DNA from: Silene conica
Lineage: Eukaryota > Streptophyta > Magnoliopsida > Caryophyllales > Caryophyllaceae
Assembly: GCA_029255685.2 (NCBI GenBank)
Contig: CM055315.2
Location: 48,527,705 to 48,591,704, forward strand
Direction: 5' to 3'
DNA length: 64,000 bases
Part shown: positions 1 to 7,807 of the stretch, piece after piece
Numbering within the stretch: the stretch's first letter is position 1
How the letters are laid out: each line of letters opens with the position of its first letter
The notes under the pieces: model-generated
Told to the model about the DNA's origin: nothing
The model's database searches: none
What the model saw: the letters and a program-made list of their open reading frames with translations, nothing else
Position numbers and translations under genes: made by a program

Positions 1-184
1 TCGTTCCGACTCGACCTATATGCTAAAATAAACGTGCATTTTTTGGAATTTTTGAATTTTTGAATTTTTTTGGATTTTTGTATATATAAGGAAAATAAAG
101 AAAAGAACGATGCAAGACAGAAATGCAATAAACGTGTGACAAAATGCAATGCATGTAACACGAAACCATTCCCCAAACCAACCC

Positions 185-204
185 GCACAATGTCCCCATT
201 GTGC
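185..204. repeat. perfect inverted repeat, 8-base arms
   Basis: GCACAATG, four bases, CATTGTGC. The same repeat is at 36532-36551 in A2, and a slightly degraded form is at about 57411-57430 in A3. Confidence 0.8.
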
Positions 205-308
205 ATTAGCCTAAGTAAAGGTTTCAGAAAATTAAAGGAAAGATGCAAAGAAATTAAAACTATGGAAAAACTGGAAAGAACTCACTGGGTTATGAAGTGC
301 ATGAGAAA

Positions 309-340
309 AACCTCCCCAAACCAGCGTAAGCTGGGAGGTT
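309..340. repeat. conserved bulged hairpin in 3' noncoding region
   Basis: CCAGC and GCTGG flank a GTAA loop, extended by AACCTC and GAGGTT across a six-base bulge. The same 32-base block is at 36659-36690 (A2) and, reversed, at 57273-57304 (A3). Confidence 0.75.
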
Positions 341-424
341 TTGGTGGCCAGCAGTGCCACTCAAGTAACCAAGTCAATTTCATGATTTCCAAGGGAGAGA
401 AACGAAAGACCGCAGCAGAGAGCA

Positions 425-529
425 GGTCGACCGACCGATATTACAGGTCGACCGACCTCCTGTTGACCACAGAAAAATCAGCGATACAGCGTCTCTGGTC
501 GACCGCTTGATGTTTCTGGTCGGTCGACC
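425..529. repeat. two pairs of the 12-base motif, each 21 bases apart
   Basis: Motif copies start at 425 and 446, and at 497 and 518. Both pairs have a 21-base period. The copy at 497 is degraded at its last bases. The nine-base spacers are unrelated to one another. The homologous pairs in A2 are at 36775/36796 and 36847/36868. Confidence 0.9.
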
Positions 530-740
530 CTCTGCGTCCCGGAGGTCTTCGTTTCTGCGTAAAATCTGAAAAAAAAACAAGAAAGTACGTGCGCCCAACA
601 ATGCGCGAGATGTCAAAAACGATTCTAAAGTCTTAACTACTCAAGCATAAAGGAAAGGATCTAAAACTACGAGCAAACAAAAATAAAAAGTTTCGCACAA
701 CAGAAATAAATTGTCTTAAAAACTACAACTTAAAAAAAAA

Positions 741-1895
741 CTATCCGCTAAAGATGCGGAAAATATCCGACCACGGCTTCTGACGACATGCCGTAGTCTC
801 CACGGTTTTTGCTTTAGTAGCAAAACACATCTTCTTTCCGCCGTCGCAAAGCATATGCGACGGTCTCTCCTCTTGAGCTTGCCTCCTCTTCTTCTTCTCC
901 TCCCGATCCACGACGTCTGGATCCTCATCCTCTTCATAGCTTAAGCATCCCATTCCTCCTCTCTGGATGATGACTTCCTTCACTTTGGATTTCCCCAAAC
1001 CAGTTCCTGCAATAGTCATAATAGAAGTGCCCTCCCCATTGCTCTCAATCTGGGGCGGAGGTGTAAAAACAGATACAGGAACAGGTAATAAAGTGGGAGA
1101 AGTAGTGATGACCTCATACTTTTTCTCAGAAGTGATAGCATTACATGTGATGGGGGTCATAGCATCCTTCTTCCTATAAGATAGGCCATAGATAATAGAA
1201 TGTTTGCCTACTTTGAAGGTTAGAGTCCCAGTGCCTACATCTATGATGGCACCTGCAGTGTGAAGAAAGGGTCTTCCTAGAATTATAGGTATATGGGCAT
1301 CCTCTGGGATGTCCAAAACTACAAAGTCAACTGGGAAGAAGAACCTGTCGATACGGACAGGGATGTTTTCTAACACTCCTATAGGTTCCATAGATGTGCG
1401 ATCTGCCATCTGGACTGTCATACTGGTCACTGCAAATTCGGTCATTCCTAGTTTTAAGGCAACGCTTAGGGGCATGACACTTATACTAGCACCTAAGTCG
1501 CATAGAGCCTTCTTAACTGGGAAAGTTCCTATATTACAGGGGACAGAAAAACTACCAGGGTCTTCTAGTTTATGAGGGGCAATGACATGTGTTAAATAAC
1601 TGGATGACTCTTCAGTGAGGGCTACCGACTCCACTTTTTCTAGAGACCTCTTTCGTGACAAAAGTTGTCTCATGAATTTAAGATATGAAGGAACCTGTTG
1701 AACTAATTCTAAAAATGGGACTTGAACATTCAATGAACGAATCACATCTTTAAATTTGTCAAAAGATACCTGATCCTTTGAAGGCACGAGTCTCTCTGGA
1801 AAAGGAGCAGCTGAGGACTCAGTATTTGCAGCCCTTTTTAGAAACCTGGGGATCTTGTCACCCCTGAAAAGGAAATCCCGCAAGTTATTCGGCAA
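741..1895 (-). CDS. A1 retropepsin-like aspartic protease region
   Basis: Open frame of 384 codons on the minus strand, downstream of gag. The middle (roughly residues 105-230) reads as a plant Ty3/gypsy protease: the active-site segment CDLGASISVMPLS near residue 130, then a hydrophobic strand ending ILGRPFL. In the family this enzyme cuts the Gag-Pol polyprotein inside virus-like particles. The N-terminal part resembles the Gag-protease linker of Athila elements, and the C-terminal part is basic and low in complexity. The frame ends without entering reverse transcriptase, unlike a full Athila element. Its tail (KPWSDIFRIFSG) resembles the tail of the A2 ORF (SPWSKKRRILRG), so the two 3' ends are homologous. 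Confidence 0.8.
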   Translation of the reverse strand: MPNNLRDFLFRGDKIPRFLKRAANTESSAAPFPERLVPSKDQVSFDKFKDVIRSLNVQVPFLELVQQVPSYLKFMRQLLSRKRSLEKVESVALTEESSSYLTHVIAPHKLEDPGSFSVPCNIGTFPVKKALCDLGASISVMPLSVALKLGMTEFAVTSMTVQMADRTSMEPIGVLENIPVRIDRFFFPVDFVVLDIPEDAHIPIILGRPFLHTAGAIIDVGTGTLTFKVGKHSIIYGLSYRKKDAMTPITCNAITSEKKYEVITTSPTLLPVPVSVFTPPPQIESNGEGTSIMTIAGTGLGKSKVKEVIIQRGGMGCLSYEEDEDPDVVDREEKKKRRQAQEERPSHMLCDGGKKMCFATKAKTVETTACRQKPWSDIFRIFSG

Positions 1896-1931
1896 ATCTG
1901 GACGAAAGGGAACTTCAGGTTCTGCTTCAAT

Positions 1932-2015
1932 GGTCGGTCGACCAGAATCTTCGGTCGGTCGACCAGTCTCCTATTCAGGCAAAGTTTCCGGATCCTGATC
2001 TGCGGTCGGTCGACC
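1932..2015. repeat. 21-base-spaced motif pair plus single copy, inside the gag-protease linker
   Basis: Copies start at 1932 and 1953 (21 bases apart), with a third at 2004. Because 21 is a multiple of three, the element strand encodes a seven-residue period (GRPT-x3-GRPT). This shows the motif in translated sequence as well as in noncoding DNA. Confidence 0.85.
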
Positions 2016-3596
2016 GCCTTCGCTGCTACTCGCCTGTTTTTCCTTCTCAGCCCCCACTTTAGCTCCACTTCTTAAGGTTACGACGTTTAGAGTCTCCTTT
2101 TTCTGGTCCGGCTTGGTCGGAAGTTGACCCGGAGCCCTAGTATCATTCTTGCTCGCAATTTGAGCAATCTGGGACTCTAACATCTTCATTCCTGCCTCTC
2201 TAGCCTGTGACTCCTTCTGAACCAACCCAATAAGATTTTGGATAAGAGCATCTGTGTTGGGTGGAGGATTAGAAGGTGGTTGAGGGTTGAAAGGTGGTCT
2301 TTGGAAATTTTGTTTATGTGGGGGTACATAAGTGGAATTTTGCTGAGGTTGCATGTGCTGTGGGTTTTGAACATTCTGGCTTGTCCACCTTAAGTTGGGA
2401 TGGACATTATTATTATTTGGGTCATAGAAATTGTTCCCACGGTAATGCTGAAAAGCGGCACATGTTTCATTAGATGAAGTACAGAATTTCGACACATGCC
2501 CTTCTCCACCGCACCTCTCACAAGCAAAGGGTCCGTCCTGAACGGCGTTCACTTGGTATATTCCTCCCTTGCTTCCACTCCCTAGATCGAGCTTTCCTAC
2601 AGCCTCAAATTTTTCTAACTTAGCTGTCAAGGCCTCAATTGCTGACAGGTTGTACTCATTTTTCCTCTGATTCCCTCTGGAAGTACCATGCTCAGCACGG
2701 TGCACAGCAACATCTTCTATCAACTTGAGACCCTTAGTCTCTCCTGAATTATCTTGGAATCTTCCATTAGTTGCAGCATCTAGATAGGCCCTGTTGTCAT
2801 CGTAGAGGCCATTGTAGAACTGGTTGCAAAGAAACCATTGTTCGAATCCGTGATGTGGTATGGATCGAACAAGTCTCTTGAACCTGTCCCACGCCTCGCT
2901 AAAATCTTCATTGGGACCTTGCTTGAAATTAGTGATCTGCGCTCTTAAAGCATTAGTCTTTGATGCAGAAGAGTATTTTCTGTAGAATGCTAAGGCTAAG
3001 GTGTTCCAATCCGTGACTCCCGCAGCAGTGCGGTCAAGATCTCTGTACCACTCTCTCGCAGAGTCCCTAAGGGAGAAGATAAACATGGTTTGTTTAATCT
3101 GGTCCTGCGTCACTCCTTCTGGGGGTGCTATAGAGCATATGTAATCTGTGAAGATTTCAATATGCTTAGCAGCATCCTCATTGGCCGAGCCTCCAAATTG
3201 GTTTCTTTCAACCATAGTTATGTAGGCAGGCTTGGCCTCGAATGGCTTCCCAGTACCTGCAGGTAAAGTGAACCCTTTGTATAGGTCCTTTGCCTGAGGC
3301 ATGGAGTGACTGGCAATAGTAGCTTCCTCTGTCATGTTCTCTTCTTCTTTAGAAAAAACTGAAAAGTAGGTAAAAGGTGGTGATCTTGGTGAAAGTGGAT
3401 TGATGGGTGAATTTGGTTGTGAAGGTGGTGTTTTTGGTGAAGATGGTAATGATGGTTGTTCGAATAAGTCTTCTTGAAATAAGGAAGATGGTGAGCCTCC
3501 TTCCTGATTTGCTAGAAGTTGCTTTTTTCTTTCTCTAAGAGTCCTCTCAATTTCGAGGTCAAGTGGTAGGAGTTCTCCTTGAACTGACCTGCGCAT
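1971..3596 (-). CDS. A1 Gag (Athila/Tat-type capsid protein)
   Basis: Open frame of 541 codons. The N-terminus is proline/serine-rich. A Retrotrans_gag-type capsid core spans about residues 120-310, with the family landmarks NQFGG, FSLRDSAREW, a W-x-RF helix followed by PHHG, and FYNGL. One CCHC zinc knuckle (CERCGGEGHVSKFC) lies near residues 358-371. The C-terminal part is rich in Gln, Asn and Pro. Gag would form the particle and bind element RNA. The start codon lies about 100 bases after the primer site, with a strong hairpin (3628-3654) between them. Capsid landmarks and the tRNA-Asp primer site both favour the Athila branch. Confidence 0.88.
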   Translation of the reverse strand: MRRSVQGELLPLDLEIERTLRERKKQLLANQEGGSPSSLFQEDLFEQPSLPSSPKTPPSQPNSPINPLSPRSPPFTYFSVFSKEEENMTEEATIASHSMPQAKDLYKGFTLPAGTGKPFEAKPAYITMVERNQFGGSANEDAAKHIEIFTDYICSIAPPEGVTQDQIKQTMFIFSLRDSAREWYRDLDRTAAGVTDWNTLALAFYRKYSSASKTNALRAQITNFKQGPNEDFSEAWDRFKRLVRSIPHHGFEQWFLCNQFYNGLYDDNRAYLDAATNGRFQDNSGETKGLKLIEDVAVHRAEHGTSRGNQRKNEYNLSAIEALTAKLEKFEAVGKLDLGSGSKGGIYQVNAVQDGPFACERCGGEGHVSKFCTSSNETCAAFQHYRGNNFYDPNNNNVHPNLRWTSQNVQNPQHMQPQQNSTYVPPHKQNFQRPPFNPQPPSNPPPNTDALIQNLIGLVQKESQAREAGMKMLESQIAQIASKNDTRAPGQLPTKPDQKKETLNVVTLRSGAKVGAEKEKQASSSEGGRPTADQDPETLPE

Positions 3597-3627
3597 AAGA
3601 TGGAAACTACAAGAAAAAAGTGAGAAG

Positions 3628-3654
3628 GTTTAAGGAACAAAAAGTTCCTTAAAC
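3628..3654. promoter_or_regulatory. A1 leader hairpin just upstream of gag
   Basis: Perfect 11-base inverted repeat (GTTTAAGGAAC, five A on the plus strand, GTTCCTTAAAC). It lies 32 bases upstream of the gag ATG and 44 bases downstream of the primer site. Candidate RNA packaging, dimerisation or translation-control element. It is absent from the shorter leaders of A2 and A3. Confidence 0.6.
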
Positions 3655-3697
3655 AAAGAGAAACAAAAACAAAAAACAATAAACACTGGCGTCACCT

Positions 3698-3714
3698 CCC
3701 CGGCAACGGCGCCA
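3698..3714 (-). other. A1 primer binding site, tRNA-Asp
   Basis: The minus strand reads TGGCGCCGTTGCCGGGG, complementary to the 3' end of plant tRNA-Asp(GTC). It starts five bases after the LTR end and fixes the element's orientation and the position of its 5' LTR. Confidence 0.92.
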
Positions 3715-4314
3715 AAATTTGATGCCCGTCGTTGAGGGTACCAAAGATAAATTTATAATTCCTAACTTTAACAATAGATAGTGAAAGTCAGGGTCGAACC
3801 ACAAGGAGGTGGGGAATGTTTATTGTTGAATGTTAATGTTTAAGGGTAACAAATTTGGGGGTTTGATTGGTTGATTACTAAGTCTAAAGTAAAGATAAAA
3901 ATAAAACAAGAAAATAAAGATGAGATTAAAACTATATAAAAGGGGATGCTAGGATGTTCGGGTAGTAAATAGCTAAGGTAAAATAAATTCTAAGGTCAAC
4001 ATGTATTGCAGTCGCGTAAGGGGGTGTAACATAACTTTTTAAGTCTATGCTACCTAATAGCTCCTTTCGGCCTATGCTATTAGTTCCTAGGTCTCACAAT
4101 TATTGGGTGTCAACAATAAGGGTGATTCCTAAATCCCAGGTCACATACCTTTCAGCCTTGAGTAACCTATCCGTCTTAAGGTGTAAACCAATGCCTTTCC
4201 CGTATCTTTCAATCTTGGGTAGGTCATTACTAACATCCTACAAATCTCCTTATGGTCTCATTGCAGGATATTATAATTAACAAGAAAAGACGAAATAAGA
4301 AAACATACGCGGGT

Positions 4315-4388
4315 GGTCGACCGACCGGCTACTCCAGTCGGCCGACCACGGCCTCGGTCGACCGACCAGCTATTCCAGTCGGCCGACC
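4315..4388. repeat. four-copy motif array, period 21-20-21
   Basis: Copies start at 4315, 4336, 4356 and 4377. The outer copies alternate between GGTCGACCGACC and AGTCGGCCGACC. The same array is at 38782-38855 in A2 and, with different spacers, at 59906-59979 in A3. Confidence 0.9.
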
Positions 4389-4872
4389 GTGGTCCTGCTA
4401 CAAGTCGGTCTTTCGAATTCTATTTACCTACGCATATTCATCCCCTACATCCTAACATATGAAAATTAGCTATTCATGGTTGTTAAGATGATTATGAAAT
4501 TGAGAATAAACATGGAGAACATAGTAAATAATCTAAACATGCAAGATTCAATAAAGCTTGGGATTCTAACTTAACAATTATAATAAAAATAAGAACTATA
4601 ATAAAAAGCTAGATTAAAAGAGTAATTACCACAATTGGAATTAGGGCAGAAAAAAAACTAACTTTATTGAATGTTTGAGAATTATTGAAAGATTACAAAA
4701 CTAAATCTGATAAAACTTGATACTGAAAGATTCGATGCAAAACTTGATTATCAAGATCTAAGATATCTAAACCCTAGCTACAAGATTAGCTTATATAGGG
4801 TAAGAGATTAGAGTTTCCTAAAGACTCTAATTCTAGTTTATTTCCGAAAAGAATCGATTGGGCTTCTGTTGT

Positions 4873-5005
4873 GGTCGGTCGACCTACTATTCGGGTCGGT
4901 CGACCGCTTCCTGTTGGGCTTCTTTTATTTCCGGCATTCCTTGAAATTTGGGCTTAGTTAAAATTCAGGACTGGTCGGCCGACCCGTTTAGCTGGTCGGT
5001 CGACC
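4873..5005. repeat. two motif pairs in the A1 LTR, both 21 bases apart
   Basis: Pairs start at 4873/4894 and at 4973/4994. The copy at 4973 is the fully palindromic form GGTCGGCCGACC. The pairs lie just upstream (element sense) of the TATA-like stretch. Confidence 0.9.
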
Positions 5006-5474
5006 GCCTCTGTACGGAAATCTTCGGATTTCTCTTGTTTTGACTTTTGGCACTTGACTTTGACTCCAATTGACTTTCCATTTATTCCTCAATTAAGCAA
5101 AAGACTCGAGGATACGAATTTGGTGCTAAATCGTCTCTTTTCCGCATAAATCTGCAAAAGTGCATAAAAATACGAAACTACACAATTTGTGGGAAATAAA
5201 GGCTAAAACATAGTAAATGAGCGACCAAATACGTGTAAAAATAGATGTAAAACATCATAAAATAGACACGTATCAATATATTATATACTCGTATGTATAA
5301 TCGTGTGCTAAGTGTACAGAACATTAGTAACAAGATCTAATCTATCAAGGATAAAAGATTCAAGTATATTAGTCAATGAATTGACTAAGTCGAAGATTGA
5401 TAGAAGATCACAAGCGCGTATAATGAACTAAAGTTATATTCATCAACTATAGCTTTAGTACAAGATTGATTCAA

Positions 5475-5495
5475 GTTATAGCTCGTAGCTATAAC
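5475..5495. repeat. palindrome GTTATAGCT / AGCTATAAC in S1 LTR
   Basis: Perfect 9-base arms around CGT. Exact copies are at 35045-35065 (3' LTR) and 63431-63451 (S2). The same arms recur inside S1 gag. Confidence 0.85.
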
Positions 5496-6125
5496 TCTAT
5501 ATTATGAAGAAATGATCGGAATATATATGTGGATGAGTTGAAACGTTTATTTCCAAACTTATGTCGTGTAGAATTAGTGTCTAATTGGTATTCTATTTAT
5601 AGAAATAGAATTGTTAATCTTAATAGGATTATATAAAATATCTTTAAATTAAATAAGGAATAAATAATTGTCTTATGAGATAATTATTTATTACTAAAAT
5701 AAACTAAGGATTTTTATATGATCTTTATTGTCAAATATATATAATCTAGATATAGTATGTTTCGACTTTGGGAAACGTGTAATATGACACGATTGCCATA
5801 AGTCGTGTAAGGATTACTTAAATAAATATTATGTATTTATTTAATGTCCTAAACAAACTAAGATTATATTATGGTAATATATTTTATTATCTTTGACATG
5901 GTTTAGGAAGTTGATTTAATAAGGATACTAATTGTTTATTATATAAAGATCTTTCCTAAATATGAATTAGGAAATTGATTCTTTATATAATACATATAGT
6001 ATATTATTAAATCTTTCCTAAATATATTAAGATTAGATTTAAGGAAGTATTACTAAAAGACTAGTATTCTAGTTTAAGTAATATTCCTAAATCATCTAGG
6101 GTTTGAATTACCTAGATACATATTC

Positions 6126-6135
6126 TATATAAATA
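6126..6135 (+). promoter_or_regulatory. S1 LTR TATA box
   Basis: TATATAAATA, about 560 bases before the LTR end. Transcription would be expected to start about 30 bases downstream, so the 6322-6420 hairpins would be in the RNA leader. The 3' LTR copy is at 35696-35705. Confidence 0.65.
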
Positions 6136-6321
6136 GACTACCTATGAGACATTAAGATACACGAAACACACACACATATACACGCATATCGAGAGAGAAA
6201 AACCGCCGTTCATATTCTTCAAGTTCGAGCTTTTCATTGTCATATCCAATTCAAGATTCAAGTGCTCAAGCATTGATCTTATTCATTCAAGATTGTGACA
6301 CCAAGAAAACATTGAAGACTT

Positions 6322-6420
6322 TATCTTATTAACGTAAGATAGAACGAGTATTTAGCGGTACTCATTGTAAGACAAATATTTAACGGTATTTGTCGTAGCT
6401 AGATATTTAACGGTATCTAG
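6322..6420 (+). promoter_or_regulatory. four-hairpin array with constant loop core (S1 R/U5)
   Basis: Four back-to-back perfect hairpins: 6322-6341 (TATCTTA stem, loop TTAACG), 6346-6363 (GAGTA stem, loop TTTAGCGG), 6371-6394 (GACAAATA stem, loop TTTAACGG) and 6399-6420 (CTAGATA stem, loop TTTAACGG). Stems differ in sequence and length while the loop core TTARCG is kept. The array is repeated in the 3' LTR (35892-35990). It is probably an RNA structure in the leader; a cluster of AACGG-type MYB sites is the alternative. Confidence 0.8.
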
Positions 6421-6690
6421 ATTGAGTTATGACTAACATCAAAGTCGCACGAGTAGGGTTGATAAAATTGTAATCCAGAGTTGGTACTAATTTTATTAAT
6501 CGAGAATAGTGGACGTAGGTCTCAGAGTGTGTGACTGAACCACTTCAAAAATATTGTGTCTCTCTTTATTATTTGCTCTACTCGAAGATCTTCATACAAC
6601 CATACACACATCGAAGAAGTTTTAAAAAGAAGGCATACTCAATTCAACCCCCCCCCCTCTTGAGTATATTATATCAATAGACTCTTCAAT

Positions 6691-6702
6691 TGGTATCAGA
6701 GC
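6691..6702 (+). other. S1 primer binding site, initiator tRNA-Met
   Basis: TGGTATCAGAGC, two bases after the LTR end, the standard plant copia primer site. Confidence 0.92.
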
Positions 6703-6727
6703 CTCGTGCTCTTGATCGCCTAGCCGC

Positions 6728-7807
6728 GTGAGTTTTGATCCTTCTATTGATTCTATATTATATACTCTTTCATCAATGGATTCCAAGCATCTCAAGTGCC
6801 CTATCTTCGATGGCAAAAAATATAGTTTATGGAAAAATATGATGACTCATTACATCAAGGGTTGTGATTGGGAATGTTGGAAGATCATCCAAACTGGACC
6901 AAAGAAGATCTTGGTCGCCGCCGCCAATGGAACAACCTATGAAAAGATGGAAAGCGATTATGTGGAAAGTGACTACAAAATTGCAGAGAAAAACTCTAAA
7001 GCCATGAGCCTCCTACAGAACGGTATGATAACCTCAGAATTCGATAGATTCTCATCCTGTAGTTCCGCTAAGGAAATATGGGATAGTCTCGAACTTGCTT
7101 ATGAAGGAACATCCGCAGTCAGGAAATATCTTATAGACTTGCTCGTTCAAAGATATGAACTTTTCAATATGGAAAAGAATGAATCTATTGATAGCATGTC
7201 TGCACGATTTTCTTGTATTATTAATGAACTGCGGAACCTTGGCAAAAAGATCGATTCTGAGGATATCATTCGTAAGGTTCTTAGGAGTCTCACCAAAAAA
7301 TGGCAACCTAAGGTCACGGCCATAGAGGAAGCACGTGATTTATCTAAAATCACTTACCAAGAATTGATTGGATCCTTAATGGCACACGAGATCATACTAA
7401 ATAAAAACGATGATAATCCCCAAGGAAAGGGCGTCGCTTTACAAGCCTCCACAAGCGAAGTAAGCGAAGAAGAACTTGAGGATGAAACAGTTCTATTCGC
7501 TAGACGATTTAAGAAAGCAGTTTTCAAAGGTAGATACAAAAACCCTAACAACAAAACGTTTGACAAAAAGAAAACTGACTCCAAACAAACATTCTTCAAA
7601 AGAGGATGTTTCAAGTGTGGACAACAAGACCACATGATCAAAGATTGTCCAAGTTGGGACAAAATCAAAGACAAGTCAAAAAGAGAAAAGACCAAAACAG
7701 AGTTTAAGAAAGTAATGCTTGCGTCATGCTGGGGAGAATTAGAATCTGAAGATGACGAGGACTCTGAAGAAGAAGAGGTAGCAAACCTGTGCCTAAGCAA
7801 CGTCAGC
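6728..7807 (+). CDS. S1 Gag, N-terminal part, interrupted by L1
   Basis: Reading frame from the first ATG after the primer site; a second ATG at 6776 is equally plausible because the family core (FDGKKYSLWKNMM) starts just after it. The capsid-type region has the UBN2/Retrotran_gag landmarks of copia Gag (EIWDSLE, VRKYLIDLL, SRKVLRSL-like helix). A CCHC knuckle (CFKCGQQDHMIKDC) lies near residues 294-307, followed by an acidic stretch. L1 then interrupts the frame with a TCAGC duplication (7803-7807 and 17539-17543). Gag packages the element RNA in the cytoplasm. Confidence 0.88.

Larger units (their letters stand above)
1..740 (-). other. A1 3' noncoding region with conserved hairpins
   Basis: Noncoding stretch between the protease frame and the absent 3' LTR. 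It aligns with A2 from about 36344 and, in the other orientation, with A3 around 57050-57620. It holds a perfect 8-base-arm stem (185-204), a bulged stem (309-340) and two 21-base-spaced motif pairs (425-457 and 497-529). A 146-codon open frame lies antisense to the element at 70-510 and recurs in relatives; it may simply reflect conservation of the structured DNA. Confidence 0.7.
1..5275 (-). mobile_element. A1: Athila-like Ty3/gypsy element, non-autonomous, 3' end outside window
   Basis: Minus-strand LTR element. Its 5' LTR is 3720-5275, followed leftward by a tRNA-Asp primer site, a leader, gag, protease and a 3' noncoding region that runs off the window. No reverse transcriptase, RNase H or integrase follows the protease; the sequence passes straight into 3' noncoding DNA shared with A2. 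It therefore looks like a gag-protease derivative that needs enzymes from a relative. It is inserted in the 5' LTR of Sirevirus S1 and has replaced that LTR's first 72 bases within this window. The target duplication is probably ATATA (5276-5280); its partner lies outside. The gag and protease frames are largely open, with about one break. Confidence 0.85.
3720..5275 (-). repeat. A1 5' LTR, 1556 bases
   Basis: On the minus strand it begins TGATACGTG and ends GGGCATCA, the TG...CA form expected of an LTR. It is homologous over its whole length to A2's LTR (38188-39739) with scattered differences. A TATA-like stretch (plus-strand CTTATATA, about 4790-4797) could be the promoter. It carries a four-copy motif array (4315-4388) and two motif pairs (4873-4905 and 4973-5005). 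Confidence 0.9.
5276..6688 (+). repeat. S1 5' LTR (start displaced by A1)
   Basis: Matches 34846-36262 almost base for base and ends TCTTCA before the primer site. It is full of perfect or near-perfect hairpins: 5428-5458, 5475-5495, 5590-5611 (9-base arms around ATAG), about 5666-5694, and 5952-5974 (TTTCCTAA and TTAGGAAA), plus the four-hairpin array at 6322-6420. Palindrome-rich LTRs are known for Sireviruses. Confidence 0.9.

Noticed and set aside
425-529. Regularly spaced repeats resembling a tiny CRISPR array
   Set aside because: The units are pairs or fours inside plant retrotransposons, with 9-base gaps and no cas genes; the similarity is only in spacing.
6640-6720. Host gene start next to the poly-C run
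   Set aside because: The poly-C run is the end of the S1 LTR and the following sequence is the tRNA-Met primer site.
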